Positions 30,541 to 40,647 of a stretch of DNA of 64,000 nt are shown here, in pieces; within the stretch, counting starts at the first letter, position 1, and every line of letters begins with the position of its first letter. Source of the stretch: Anodontia alba (Eukaryota > Mollusca > Bivalvia > Lucinida > Lucinidae); contig OZ024835.1 in the NCBI GenBank assembly GCA_964016985.1, forward strand, positions 68,278,812 to 68,342,811, read 5' to 3'. The position numbers and the translations under genes are program-made. The notes beneath the pieces are model-generated. The model did not search any database. It saw only the letters and a list, made by a program, of their open reading frames with translations, and was not told the DNA's origin.

Positions 30541-31800
30541 ATAAATGTCCTAAAATTTCAAACACTTAATTCCATACTTCGCCTTATTTTTTGCATAAAA
30601 TGCAGTTGTTTCTTTAAATAGTTAGTGGCATGGCAAAAAGTGTAGACCCTGATCAGACTGCACCTAAATCGGATTGCTCCTTTAGGAACAATCTAATTGG
30701 GGTCTCCACTGTTTGCCTATGCCATGTTAATACAGTGTAGCTCCAATATATCGCGGTATTGCGGGTCCATAACCCTGAAACCGCGATGTGGTCGGAGCGC
30801 GATATAAGTCCCGACATGTACCATGCATGTATAACGGCGTGCATAACACTCGCTCGGTTTGTCGCTGTGGTAGTTTGCTGAGACATCACGGATAAATGGC
30901 ATTCAGTTATGTTGTCACCATATTTCCTAATTAAAATTGGATTAGAATTGCTCAATGGAATAATTTACAATGGTGTGCTATGTCTAACAAGTAATTCCAA
31001 TCGAAACCAGCTGATAAACTACGTTTGAAAACAAGAAATCATCGGATTGACAATTTAGGACGCCATTTTGGATACTCTGGCGAAGGGAAGTTACTCCATT
31101 GTGCTAAGATAACTTGAGTTGCTTCCCTTCGCTTATATTGCGGGCGCAAAAAAAAAAAACAAAGTTAATTTCTTTTTATTTATTTTTTTTATTGTTTGTT
31201 TTTGTTTTTTTTGACGCAGTTGTTTTCTTCTGAAATATTTATATCTACAGAAGTGTAAAATAAGCGGACTACGATCTGTGTATGTTGGACAGAACCATCG
31301 TAAGACTACTGTCTTGAAAAATTTGCTGGTGTTGAAAAGGAGGTGGACCGTTTTCCCCTGCTGAGCAAAATTAGTTTGTGGGCATCATTGACTCATTGAG
31401 CATTGAGTAGATCTATGTACTTAAATGATGATAATGATTAGGACAATTACGGCGATATAATTTATTGTTTGCCAATTATAATCAACGTGTGCGCTGATTG
31501 ACACTAAGTTATTGTTTATCATATAATACCTGACGCGCGACTTAGCATCGGGATAGGCGCGAAAAATCAATTACCGAAGGCGGAACGCTTTTTTTTTCTG
31601 AAGTTAAATAAAACAACAAACATTTTATGTTTTTAAATTTTTTTTATTTTTTTTATTTTTTTTTTTTTGCTTTTGGAAAATTTGGGAGCCATAGCCTATT
31701 CGCGATATACTGGATTTCGCGAAATAACGGACCGCGATGTATTGGAGCTACACTGTAGTAACTTTAGTTACAAAAATTTTAGGACAGTTGCTGTATACTT
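30541..31800. mobile_element. Family I MITE split by a 1-kb element
   Basis: AATGTCCTAAAATTTCAAAC to ATGCCATGTTAA on the left; AGTTACAAAAATTTTAGGAC on the right of the insertion. Confidence 0.68.
30731..31757. mobile_element. 1.03-kb pogo-like non-autonomous element
   Basis: TACAGTGTAGCTCCAATATA at the left and TATTGGAGCTACACTGTA at the right form 26-bp TIRs with one mismatch, TA on each side. Interior has A/T homopolymers and no transposase frame. Ends resemble pogo/Tigger-class termini (inference). Confidence 0.82.
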
Positions 31801-32099
31801 GATTGGTCATATTATTGGATTCCAGGATTCCGTCATTCTGTCCCCACAACATACATCCCTGTGTCTAAGTTTGCGACAAGATACCCATCTATCCCTTTTT
31901 TTGTTTGTTAGATTTTCATAAAACTTCACAAATATCAGAGCAATAGTATTATATTTTATACTTGTAGTTATAGTATTGTACTTTACATACTTGTAGTTAT
32001 AGGTAACGGGACTGTCCTGATAAATACTTTTCTGATTTCTTCTGTGAGGAACAGTTTGTTCTATGAGGAACCACTAGCCTGAATACAAATTCATAGGTC

Positions 32100-32290
32100 T
32101 AGATAAGAGTTGGTATTTTTCTTGTTTCTCCATGAAAACATATGTTGTTGGTAATCATTAGAAGCGTCTCAGTGAGGCCCTTTTAATGAGTACCCACAAT
32201 GTATGCTTTTGTGGACAAATAAGTAAAATATCAAATTTTTTGGTTGGAAAAAAAAAAACAAAAAAAAAACAAAAAACACTTGTCTGGAGT
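32100..32290. mobile_element. Family D MITE
   Basis: GGTCTAGATAAGAGTTGG, AACATATGTTGTTGGTAATC, loop GTCTCAGTGAGGC, then A-rich tail with repeated AAACAAAAA. Confidence 0.65.
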
Positions 32291-32399
32291 TGTGCCTGAT
32301 GAGACTATGCAAATATACAGGCTGATCTAAGCCTTCCCGGTCTGAATATGGCCACAGACAAATATTCGCTTTACACAGCATGTATGTGAAAAGATAGCA

Positions 32400-32619
32400 T
32401 TAACCCTTGTCCTGCTGAACCCGGATACATGTATGTCCTGCTTTTGCAAACAGTGTAGATCCAGATCAGTTGGCTTCTGAAGAAGCCAACTGATCTGGAT
32501 CTGCACTGTTTGCCATTAAATATGTGAATTAATAACAACAAATTGGATCAAGTAATCTAATTGGCTGAAAATTAGAAATGGGCGTGGCATCTAAATTTAT
32601 TCAGCAGGACAAGGGTTAA
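32400..32619. mobile_element. Family A MITE, TTAA-flanked
   Basis: TTAACCCTTGTCCTGCTGAA to TTCAGCAGGACAAGGGTTAA, near-perfect TIRs; hairpin TTGGCTTCTGAAGAAGCCAA. One of the least diverged copies. Confidence 0.88.
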
Positions 32620-32723
32620 ATGACTGTCCTCATGTTAACAACAGTGCAAGCACCTCATAACAACAACAACAAAAAATTGTCGGGAATAGATGTATTAATA
32701 CTAACTTTCGTCTCTATTGACAG

Positions 32724-32831
32724 TGACAACAATTATTCTTCAGAGAGTTCTGATGTTGTTATACCGCTAGATCCATTTAATTATGAGCGTGACGAAATTA
32801 TGCACCGCAATAACAATTTGAATACAAAACA
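32724..32831 (+). CDS. SLO2: Slo2/KCNT exon 13: linker
   Basis: 108 nt, completes the Asp codon left by exon 12 and ends after CA (donor GTGAGT at 32832). It encodes DDNNYSSESSDVVIPLDPFN then YERDEIMHRNNNLNTK. Polar and Asn/Ser-rich, so probably flexible; no domain is recognised. Its 3' end (CA|GTGAGT) has the same phase and nearly the same bases as the next candidate exon. Length is a multiple of 3, so it could be skipped in frame. Window residues 581-616. Confidence 0.85.
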
Positions 32832-32950
32832 GTGAGTCTAGTGTGCATGGTTTGCTGTCAGAAAAAAAAAAATAATAAGAGTGTAGGGACTAAAATTAGA
32901 AATTGTTTGCTGTTGCTAATATTAACCAGTAAATACCTCCAGTTTCAAAA

Positions 32951-33285
32951 TACAGTTGACTCTCATTATCATGAAGTCCAAGAGACCCTCTGAAATGCTT
33001 CAAGATATCCATACCTCGATATATCAGATTTGCTGAATTGAGAAAAAAATAAATCAAACAATCACATTTCACAAATGAGTATGTAATTTGACCCCTGAAG
33101 TTAGAGATGTATTGAGAATATTGTGAAAAAGAGGAGAAATTGCTCCTTAGGAGCAATTTCTCCTATTTTCCACAATATTGTGATACCTGTTGTTAGATCT
33201 TCATGTTTAAACAGGGACAATTTTTCACTTTGAGATAAGCAGATATTCGAGATAAGCGAAGTCGAGATAATGAGAGTTGACTGTA
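32951..33285. mobile_element. TA-flanked MITE, 335 bp
   Basis: TACAGTTGACTCTCATTATC and GATAATGAGAGTTGACTGTA, perfect 20-bp TIRs. Internal palindrome GGAGAAATTGCTCCTTAGGA around 33140. Pogo/mariner-like by target (inference). Confidence 0.83.
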
Positions 33286-33369
33286 GTATAGAAGTTCCAC
33301 AATAACAGAACATGGCCTACCAATGACACCAAGAGAAAGAGCAAAGAAACTCCAAACCTTCTACTTCTA

Positions 33370-33655
33370 GACAGATCAAATTTCCCTCCTTTAAGACCTG
33401 CTGCTTTTTGACAAGTCAAATTTCCCTCTTTCAAAATCTGCTGCTTATTGATCAATCAAATTTTCTTATTTCAAAACTCGCTGCTTATTTAATCATCAAA
33501 TTTCCATCCTTCAAAACCTGCCTCATGTACAATCAAATTTCCCTCTTTCAAAATCTGCTTTGTGAACAGTCAAATTTCTCTCTGAAAACTTTCTTTATGA
33601 ACAGTCAAATTTCCCTCTTTCAAAGCCTGCCACTTGGTGACCAGTCAAATTTCTT
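33370..33655. repeat. Tandem repeat, about 35-42-bp unit
   Basis: TCAAATTTCCCTCTTTCAAA followed by a variable spacer recurs about eight times, for example near 33375, 33415, 33455, 33495, 33534, 33570, 33603, 33644. Confidence 0.8.
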
Positions 33656-33696
33656 ATATAACAGCACAGTTGCAATAATGGACATACCATCTTTAC

Positions 33697-33900
33697 CATA
33701 AGTATTTGGACAGACAGGCCTGAGCAAACAGTTTAGAGCCAGATGAGACACCGTAGCAGAATGCGGCTTCAAATCAGGATATATACTGTTCCAGTTATCC
33801 AGCTATTTAAAGACACAACAATAGGTTTTACATTCTACTTGTTCAGTTTTTAGAACAAGTACAGTAAGAAGTTAGGGTGTCCAAATACTTACGGTAGATA
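33697..33900. mobile_element. Family B MITE
   Basis: TAAGTATTTGGACAGACAGG to GTGTCCAAATACTTACGGTA. Confidence 0.72.
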
Positions 33901-34022
33901 CGGTACAAGCAAAGAAGAACTGTAACTAAGGACCAAGCTTGGTTAGCAGAAAAAAAAATATAGGGTGGAGGAGGGACAGGTATAGTGGGGAAGCTTAAAC
34001 TAGTTTAGCAGTTAAAATGTCA

Positions 34023-34260
34023 GGGCCCAGTTTTACAAACTAACGATGTCGTTAGTTAACATATTGTTAAAACTTTGATCATTAAATATGGCATGTATGC
34101 TAATATTTTTGCTGAAAAAATGTGAGTAGCTTTTGCATTTACAAAAGCTACTCACATTTTTCAGCAAAAATACCTGTGAATTAGATATTAGATATTGTAC
34201 TTAATATTTTGACCACTTATGAGCCCGTCAAGCTAATGATGCTTTGAACAACTCAGCCTA
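34023..34260. mobile_element. Family G MITE
   Basis: GGGCCCAGTTTTACAAACTA to GATGCTTTGAACAACTCAG, palindrome GTGAGTAGCTTTTGCATTTA. Confidence 0.75.
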
Positions 34261-34493
34261 GAATGCTAAGGATATTGATTGATAATTTTTTAGATCTGTA
34301 TTTTGCGTACAGTATTTACCTGTCCAACATAAAGTATATTGGCAGCAGCATACAAAATGTATTTCAAAGTGTATTTCAGGCATGGCCTAGTCGGGTACTT
34401 TTACTAACTGAATGTGGAATGTAGGAGTGTTTACAGAATACTGTATATAACACATAGCTCTGATTAAGACAATTAAAAAGTGAATTTGGAGGT

Positions 34494-34830
34494 GCTTATT
34501 GCTTTTGGGTAATCTGTCCATCCGTTCATTCAACCGTTCATCCTGTCATCACTCTTTCTTTTCAGCAAGATATCTTGATAACCTATTTGAGCTAGAGCCT
34601 TGAAACATTGTGAACTTATTGGGGCTGAAGAGTAGTTCACCTGATTAACTTTGAAAAAAAAAATAGCAAATTTTGTCATAGTTATGCCTATTTCCAACTT
34701 TGGCATTTTGTATGGACAAGAGTATAGTTAAGGGCATAGGGTTTTACAAACACATTTTGAGTTCTTATGATTTCTCCATGGAAACATGTTGTGGGTACTC
34801 TTTGTCATTGCCACAATGAGGTGATTCCAG
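34494..34830. repeat. Interspersed repeat plus family D fragment
   Basis: CCATCCGTTCATTCAACCG, GAGCTAGAGCCTTGAAACAT and an A-run near 34655; family D fragment CATGTTGTGGGTACTC at 34783. Confidence 0.5.
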
Positions 34831-34847
34831 TAAGTACTGTATTTTCC

Positions 34848-35235
34848 CTATGTATTTGGACAGAGAGGTGCCAGCACAACATGACCTGAACAGTATTGAC
34901 TGGGCCATAAAACTGCAACTCAATCATTTGAACAGACAGGCTTGGGTAAACAGTGTAGAACCATTGGCATCTGATCAGGATCTGCACTGTTTGCCACTTA
35001 TACAGCTGTCTTAAGACACATCAACTATAATAAGCCTAAGTATTGGGACAGATAGGCCTTTGCAAACAGTATAGACCCAGATCAGATGCCGCAGAATGCG
35101 GCATCTGATCTGGGTCTACACTGTTTGCCATACATACAGCAATTTTTAGACACATCATGAGGCAATAAAATGGACTATTTCAAATTTGAAACGTATGGTA
35201 AATAGGTAAAGTGTCCAAATACTTAGGGTTATTAC
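34848..35235. mobile_element. Two adjacent family B MITEs
   Basis: First copy (34848-35030) carries a SINE tail piece (GTATTGACTGGGCCATAAAA). Second (35033-35233) is intact: TAAGTATTGGGACAG to GTCCAAATACTTAGGGTTA, with a perfect hairpin CAGATCAGATGCCGCAGAAT. Confidence 0.75.
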
Positions 35236-35439
35236 AGTAGTAAAATTTTAAGACAAGCATAGAAAGGAGTCATGGTGTCCGAATGTTCCCACAACATGGT
35301 TTAATAGCTTAATAAAACAAAAATGTAGCTACATCTCATAAAGGGCTATGCAAATCACATATTGACATAAACGTCACTTACAATTATCCATATGGCATAG
35401 TGGTAAGCTCTGACCTGCTATGGATGACTTATAGAAAGA

Positions 35440-35965
35440 CAAATTGATGGTAATTTTGGTTTAATCAGCAGTCTGCAAAGTACAAACATTCTGAAACATA
35501 CACATGATGCCATTTGCAAAATTTAGAAAATCTAAGCATGATGCTAACTTTTAATAGACTGTATAAATTGGAAAATTTAAAATATGTGCTTACTTTTAGC
35601 AGTCAGCAAAATTTAAAAAATTAAAATCCAGAATATATGCTTACTTTAACGAGGCTGCATAAATTTGAAAATTTAAAATATCTGCTTACTTTTAGCAGTC
35701 TACAAAATTTTAAAAATTAAAATCCAGAACATATGCTTATTTTTAACAGGCTGCAGAGATTTGTAAATCTAAAATATGTGCTTACTTTTAACAGATTGCA
35801 AAAGTAAAAAAAAAGTCTGAAACGTGTGGATACTTCTAACAGACAGTATAAGTTTGAAGATCTGAAATTTGTGCTTACCTTATGCAGTCTGCAAAATATT
35901 GAAATCTGAAAGTTTTGCTTACTTTTGCAGGCTGCAAAATTTTGAAGTACATACATACTCTCAGC
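35440..35965. repeat. Tandem repeat, about 55-bp unit
   Basis: TGCTTACTTTTAACAG then CTGCAAAATTTGAAAATCT-type phrases recur about nine times with divergence, alternating two subtypes. Confidence 0.75.
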
Positions 35966-36110
35966 TGTAGACTGAAGATCTGAAACTTGTTCTTCATATT
36001 TTAGCTTTCCATAAAATTTGAATATTGGACATAAGAAATTCCACATAGTAAATAAATTCATTTAATTCTATTGAACAATCAATAGTTACATATACAGTAA
36101 AATTCTGCTG

Positions 36111-36322
36111 TTAATCCTTCTCTTGCTGAACACGACTTGCCGTTCTCAGCAAACAGTGTAGATCCAGATCAGTTGGCTTCTTCAGAAGCCAACTGATCTG
36201 GATCTGCACTGTTTGTCATTCAGTATGTGAATTTCTATCAAAAACCCGGATCAAGTAATCTGCTTGGCTGGAAATTAGAAGTTGGCGTGGCATCTTAATT
36301 TATTCAGCAAGGCAAGGGTTAA
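36111..36322. mobile_element. Family A MITE, TTAA-flanked
   Basis: TTAATCCTTCTCTTGCTGAA to CAGCAAGGCAAGGGTTAA; perfect hairpin TTGGCTTCTTCAGAAGCCAA. Confidence 0.85.
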
Positions 36323-36389
36323 AATCACCTTTGGTACTGCCTAAAAGTGGTCTTATTAACGGGGCAGTCTTAATATTGAATGTAGAACA

Positions 36390-36566
36390 TAGCTCCAGAT
36401 AATGTGCTTTTTTAACCAAAAATTAATGATCCTTTTCGTATTTCTCACAAAAATATATGTTGTGGTATTGTGCCAAGGTGCTTCTTAATGAGTTCTTGCA
36501 ACATTTTTTTGTGTAGAAATAAGAAAAATATTATGCGGGTACCTCCTCTTATCTGGAGCTATAAAC
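36390..36566. repeat. Family D MITE, diverged
   Basis: CATAGCTCCAGATAATGTGC, ATATATGTTGTGGTATTGTG, then CCTCTTATCTGGAGCTATA, the inverse of the left end. It ends less than 40 bp before the putative cassette exon. Confidence 0.68.
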
Positions 36567-36602
36567 ATTACCTGTTATACTGTTATACTTAAAATCATAA
36601 AG

Positions 36603-36764
36603 GTGCATTTTCTTCCCAAACAACTTTGAGCCCGAACAGTTTCTGAAGGAATATATGCGGAGAAACTGGTCAGAAGCAAGTCTCTCTAGCCTGCTGTCCG
36701 TCGACCCATTTAGAAGAGAGAGGCCTGCAACGGCTATTCCCAGACTGTATCTAGATCCACAGCA
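36603..36764 (+). CDS. SLO2: Probable Slo2/KCNT cassette exon 14
   Basis: An open stretch ends in CCACAGCA|GTGAGT and encodes FEPEQFLKEYMRRNWSEASL then SSLLSVDPFRRERPATAIPR and LYLDPQQ, which looks like real protein. The donor leaves phase 2, exactly as exon 13 does, so both can join exon 15. With acceptor AG at 36601-36602 the exon is 162 nt and in frame as a cassette between 13 and 15. That acceptor has a weak pyrimidine tract, so the start is uncertain: AG at 36629-36630 or 36638-36639 would give phase 0 and not fit exon 13, and AG at 36696-36697 fits phase but shortens the exon. Confidence 0.62.
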
Positions 36765-36989
36765 GTGAGTCTCACATATATTAATACACCAAATAAGACA
36801 TTTTTCCACAGGCACAAACAAAATAGTTCTGTAACAAGTATTTTTAGTTTCGTACTAATAGAAGATTTTGAAACTTTTCAGATATTTTTTGCACATTTTG
36901 TCAATTTTTCTTTGATTTTGTTTATTCTTAATATTTGAATGCATGCCTAAGAATTTATTTACACAGTTTCCATTTGGAGATTTAAGCTG

Positions 36990-37198
36990 AACACTTATCA
37001 TGCTATGGGCAAATTCAGCAGATGACATACCGATGCTGTTTTTTCTTATTTTTCTGAGAAAATAAGACCTAACACTTATACAAATTGTCTCCTTAGGAGA
37101 CAATTTACATGAAGTGTCAAATCCTATTTTCTAGAAAAAGTAAGAAAAACTATTTTAAAATGTCTGCTGATATTTTTACCAAGCCTGCAAAGTGTTGG
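36990..37198. mobile_element. Family F MITE
   Basis: AACACTTATCATGCTATGGG to AAGCCTGCAAAGTGTT; perfect hairpin AAATTGTCTCCTTAGGAGAC. Confidence 0.75.
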
Positions 37199-37203
37199 CA
37201 ATA

Positions 37204-37348
37204 TACAGTGGAACCTCGATAATTCAAAGTCCAAGGGACCAAACAGTTTTGTTTGAATTATTGAGACTTTGAATAATTGAGGGTGAACATGCACACATAT
37301 ATGAGAATTTTGAATTACTGAAGTTTGAATCATCAAGGTTCCACTGTA
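37204..37348. mobile_element. 145-bp TA-flanked MITE
   Basis: TACAGTGGAACCTCGATAAT and ATCAAGGTTCCACTGTA. The CAGTGGAACCTC end is typical of pogo/Tigger-type termini. Confidence 0.82.
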
Positions 37349-37459
37349 ATAGCCATACACAGCATAAACTTCTAGTGCATGTTAATTTACCCTTAGAAAA
37401 AAAATGATATTAAAATTAGCAGACAAAAAAAGATGCTTTTCATCAAAAAAAAAAAATGA

Positions 37460-37725
37460 GCCAGGCTCGATAGCACAGTCATTGGGGCATTTGACTGCAG
37501 ATCCATGGGCTGCAAATTGGAATCCCAGCTCAGCCACTTTGTGGCGATTGATCATGAAATCATTTCTAAGGTCAGTCTTCTCATTCCCCTGATTCGAAAA
37601 AGGGCAGTTCACATAGATCACTAAGCCTGCCTATAAAATGTGTAGGTAGGTTAACTGACAGGCTCAACATGACCTTAACAGTGTTGGCTGGGCCATAAAA
37701 CTCCAAATCAAACAAAGAAAAAAGG
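37460..37725 (+). mobile_element. Divergent tRNA-SINE subfamily
   Basis: GCTCGATAGCACAGTCATTG then GGAATCCCAGCTC in the box A/B positions. The body shares TGATCATGAAAT, TTCTAAGGTCA, CCTGATTCGAA, GACTGGGC-like phrases with the main SINE. Tail GGGCCATAAAACTCCAAATC. Confidence 0.65.
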
Positions 37726-37995
37726 AATTTATACCCCTCGAAGGGAATGCATTCTTAGCCGAAACATTTATACCCTTTTCAAAGGGTAGAAATCCCAAAA
37801 GAAAAAAAAAATGCTTCACTGGTATATGAATTCTTTATCAAAGGGGAGGGAGGGGGGTGCTGGGGGTGGGGGTGTGTGTGTGTGTGGGGGGGGGGGTGCT
37901 ACTCTTTAAGGAAAACTTTCTTTAAGACTATCCATCTCCCTGAGAAGGGAGGTAAATGCTTCTTGTTCAGAGTAATCTCCCTTCAGAGATGAATC
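37726..37995. repeat. Family K block with G-rich tract
   Basis: Arms TACCCCTCGAAGGGAATGCA and TTTCAAAGGGTAGAAAT. 37840-37900 is a G/T tract (GGGGGTGTGTGTGTGTGTGG) that could form a G-quadruplex-like structure. Confidence 0.55.
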
Positions 37996-38038
37996 CATTT
38001 ATCTTAACATTTCATCGCCTGCTAATATTTAAAGATAA

Positions 38039-38260
38039 GGGCCCAGTTGTTCAAAGCTAACGACATCGTTAGTTAACAATTCATTAAAATTTACATCGAG
38101 TGATACGCAAATATGCTGAAATTTTTTGCGGTGCAAAAGCTGCTAACATTTTTTCAGCAAAAAATATCAGAATATTGTGTATTGAATCTGCTAAAACAGT
38201 TAACAAAATGACCCTTAACGAGTTCGTTAAGCTAATGACGCTTTGAACAACTGGGCCCAG
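38039..38260. mobile_element. Family G MITE
   Basis: GGGCCCAGTTGTTCAAAGCT to CTTTGAACAACTGGGCCC, perfect termini. Confidence 0.82.
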
Positions 38261-38274
38261 TAGGTTACACTAAA

Positions 38275-38430
38275 CATCCCAGATATTTGTACACCAAAGT
38301 TTCTGATAAAATGGCATGTGTGAGTCTACACTGTTTGACTTTCCACTAAGTATTTTAATTGCATAAAAAACAACATTTGGCAAAAAAAAGTATGGAATAA
38401 AGGGTTTGAAATTTAAGGACATTTACTGTT
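38275..38430. repeat. Family I fragment
   Basis: GTACACCAAAGTTTCTGATA, GTTTGACTTTCCACTAAGTA, GTATGGAATAAAGGGTTTGA; hairpin lost. Confidence 0.6.
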
Positions 38431-38597
38431 TGGGTAACAGAATACATGCATGTATACTAAACGGATACAGTAAATATATGATATATAGTTGGGGAAATAA
38501 ATACATGTAGCCACAAGCCGAAGCATGTGCAAGTTTTAAAAATCAGGAAGTTCTTGTTAACCTGTACAGAGCTCTAGACAAGGTGCTTCTTTTTTTA

Positions 38598-38806
38598 TCC
38601 CATTGAAGACTGGAGACCCCTAAAGGGGTAACTTGCAAACAGTGCAGACCCAGATCAGATCAGGGTCTCCACTGTTTGCAAACAGCTCAACCACTCTTCT
38701 TTTGGAATATCTACATCATATAGCCTGACATACCTAAAATCAAAAATGGACTCTTCCATTATATAGTGTGAGAGTATTCAGTCTTTAATGGGATAACCCT
38801 AAAATA
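38598..38806. mobile_element. Family J MITE
   Basis: CCCATTGAAGACTGGAGACC to CAGTCTTTAATGGGATAA with a shortened hairpin (CAGATCAGATCAGGGTCTCC). Confidence 0.72.
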
Positions 38807-38809
38807 TTG

Positions 38810-38995
38810 ATATTCTTATTTTGCCACAAAAAACATATTTTGTTGGTGCTTATAGGAAGTGCTCTGCTCAGGCAGGTCAGATAAGTACCCGGTGCATAGA
38901 TGTTTTTGCAGAGAAATTATCTTTATACTTGCCCCCACATCTCTTTCTCTTCCCCCACCCCCCTCCCCCCCCCAGTACCCTTATTTAGAGCTACA
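38810..38995. repeat. Family D remnant and C-rich tract
   Basis: ACATATTTTGTTGGTGCTTA and GATAAGTACCCGGTGCATAG; C-rich CCCCACCCCCCTCCCCCCCC near 38955. Confidence 0.55.
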
Positions 38996-39192
38996 CTGTT
39001 AGCATGATCTATTAATCATTTCATTTTAGCTAATTTAATCCTGGGAAAAAAAAAAACACTATCAGGTTTGATTGAAATGTAACTAATGCCTTTGTAATGT
39101 TGGCAAAAGAGATGTCAATATCAACATGCAATAATGTATGATGGCTAATTTCTGCTGCTGATATAGGCAATACAATAGTTTGTGGGATTATA

Positions 39193-39380
39193 TTAACCCT
39201 GGTCCTGCTGAACTTACGTATGCCCTGTCTTTGCAAACACACATATTCAGATGTGAAATTCTCATATTCACTGACAAACAGTGCAGATCCAGATCAGTTG
39301 GCTTCTTCAGAAGCCAACTGATCTGGATCTACACTGTTTGCTAAGACAAGGCATGTCGTGTTTAGCAAGAGAAGGGTTAA
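39193..39380. mobile_element. Family A MITE, shortened
   Basis: TTAACCCTGGTCCTGCTGAA to AGCAAGAGAAGGGTTAA; perfect hairpin TTGGCTTCTTCAGAAGCCAA. Confidence 0.82.
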
Positions 39381-39541
39381 CAAAGTGTTGTCTCCTAATT
39401 GAGGTTGACTTTAAAGGCAGGTTTAATTGTAGATATTATATTAGTGATGCTTTTACTGTTTATTTCAGCATAAATACATTTTATGAGTGTTATTTTTATG
39501 ATACTGTTATAAGTTTAAGGCTTAGTATCTTTGTTAAAATT

Positions 39542-39785
39542 TTAACCCTTAAAGCACCAATCACAACTATTGTCGTCTGCTTTGTCATCTGCTTGTGATT
39601 TTAAAAGTCATTTTTGCAAATAGTGTGGACCCAGATCAGACTGCTCCTTTAGGAGCAGTCTGATCTGGGTCCACACTGTTTGCCTGTATGCAAAAATAGG
39701 TTTGAAAAGTCTGCAAGAATATTCAGCAGAAGACATAAACGGGCGACATTTTCAGATGCAGTTTTTCTTGGCACTTTAAGGGCTA
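39542..39785. mobile_element. TTAA-flanked MITE with shared hairpin core
   Basis: TTAACCCTTAAAGCACCAA to TTGGCACTTTAAGGGCTAA; perfect palindrome GTGTGGACCCAGATCAGACT with loop CCTTTAGG. Termini differ from A, H and J but the core is the same. Confidence 0.78.
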
Positions 39786-40005
39786 AGCAGACAATATTTT
39801 GAAATATTTTTCATTATTACTTTTTGCTCCAGAAAACAGGGTTTGACCTTTCATGCAAATTATCTTCTGAAAGCAGTGTCTGGCATTTTATGCAAATTGG
39901 AGACATTTAATATGAAATTTTAAAACCTGTTTTCTAGGAAAAATAAGAAAAATATTATCAATTTGTTGTCTGCTGAATTTGCCCACAGGTTGGTAAAGGT
40001 TAAGT
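39785..40005. mobile_element. Family F MITE
   Basis: GCAGACAATATTTTGAAATA to AAATTTGTTGTCTGCTGAAT region; arms GGGTTTGACCTTTCATGCAA and inverse. Confidence 0.7.
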
Positions 40006-40127
40006 ATAATTTTTATTAGATTATATATACATGTTACAGACAGCAGGAACATCATGTCCGCTTCGATGGCCCAGTCCCCGGGTACCAAGGCAATACTGCA
40101 CACTATAACCAGAAATGAATATCAGAG

Positions 40128-40354
40128 GGCCCAGTTGTTCAAAACTAAGGATGTCGTTAATTAATGTATCATTAAAACTTCATCATTAAATATAGATATA
40201 TGCTAATATTTTTGCTGAAAAAATGTGAGTAGCAAATCTACTCACATTTTTCAGCAAAAATACCTGTGAATTAGATATTGTACTTACTAGAACAGTTAAT
40301 ATTTTGATCAGTAATGAGCTTGTTAAGCTAACGATACTTTGAACAACTGGGCCC
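40128..40354. mobile_element. Family G MITE
   Basis: GGGCCCAGTTGTTCAAAACT to ACTTTGAACAACTGGGCCC; palindrome GTGAGTAGCAAATCTACTCA. Confidence 0.82.
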
Positions 40355-40379
40355 AGTTACATACTCAGAGGACTTCTTA

Positions 40380-40560
40380 AGGAGGAGTATATGATGATAA
40401 TTTAGGGATAATTTTCTCCAGTTCTCCGTAGAAACATATGTTGTGGGTACTCATTAGAAGCGCCTCGGTGAGGCGCTTCTAATGAGTACCCACAACATAT
40501 GTTTTCATGGAGAAATAAGAAAAATTATCCCAGAATTATCCCAAAATACTTCTCCTTAAC
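40380..40560. mobile_element. Family D MITE, near-perfect palindrome
   Basis: AGGACTTCTTAAGGAGGAGT to ACTTCTCCTTAAC, with about 60-bp arms at 40411-40536 (GGGTACTCATTAGAAGCGCC, loop TCGGTGA). Youngest-looking D copy. Confidence 0.82.
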
Positions 40561-40605
40561 AAGTTCTCTTCATACTACATGTTAACATAGCTCTAGGTAA
40601 GACTG

Positions 40606-40634
40606 GTTTTTTTTTTTTTTTTTTTTTTTTTTTT
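40606..40634. repeat. T homopolymer
   Basis: About 28 T. Confidence 0.8.
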
Positions 40635-40647
40635 CGAACAAAAATGT

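Noticed and set aside
33370..33655. CRISPR-like alternation of 20-bp repeat and variable spacer
   Set aside because: Repeats diverge as much as spacers, no cas genes, and context is an animal intron.
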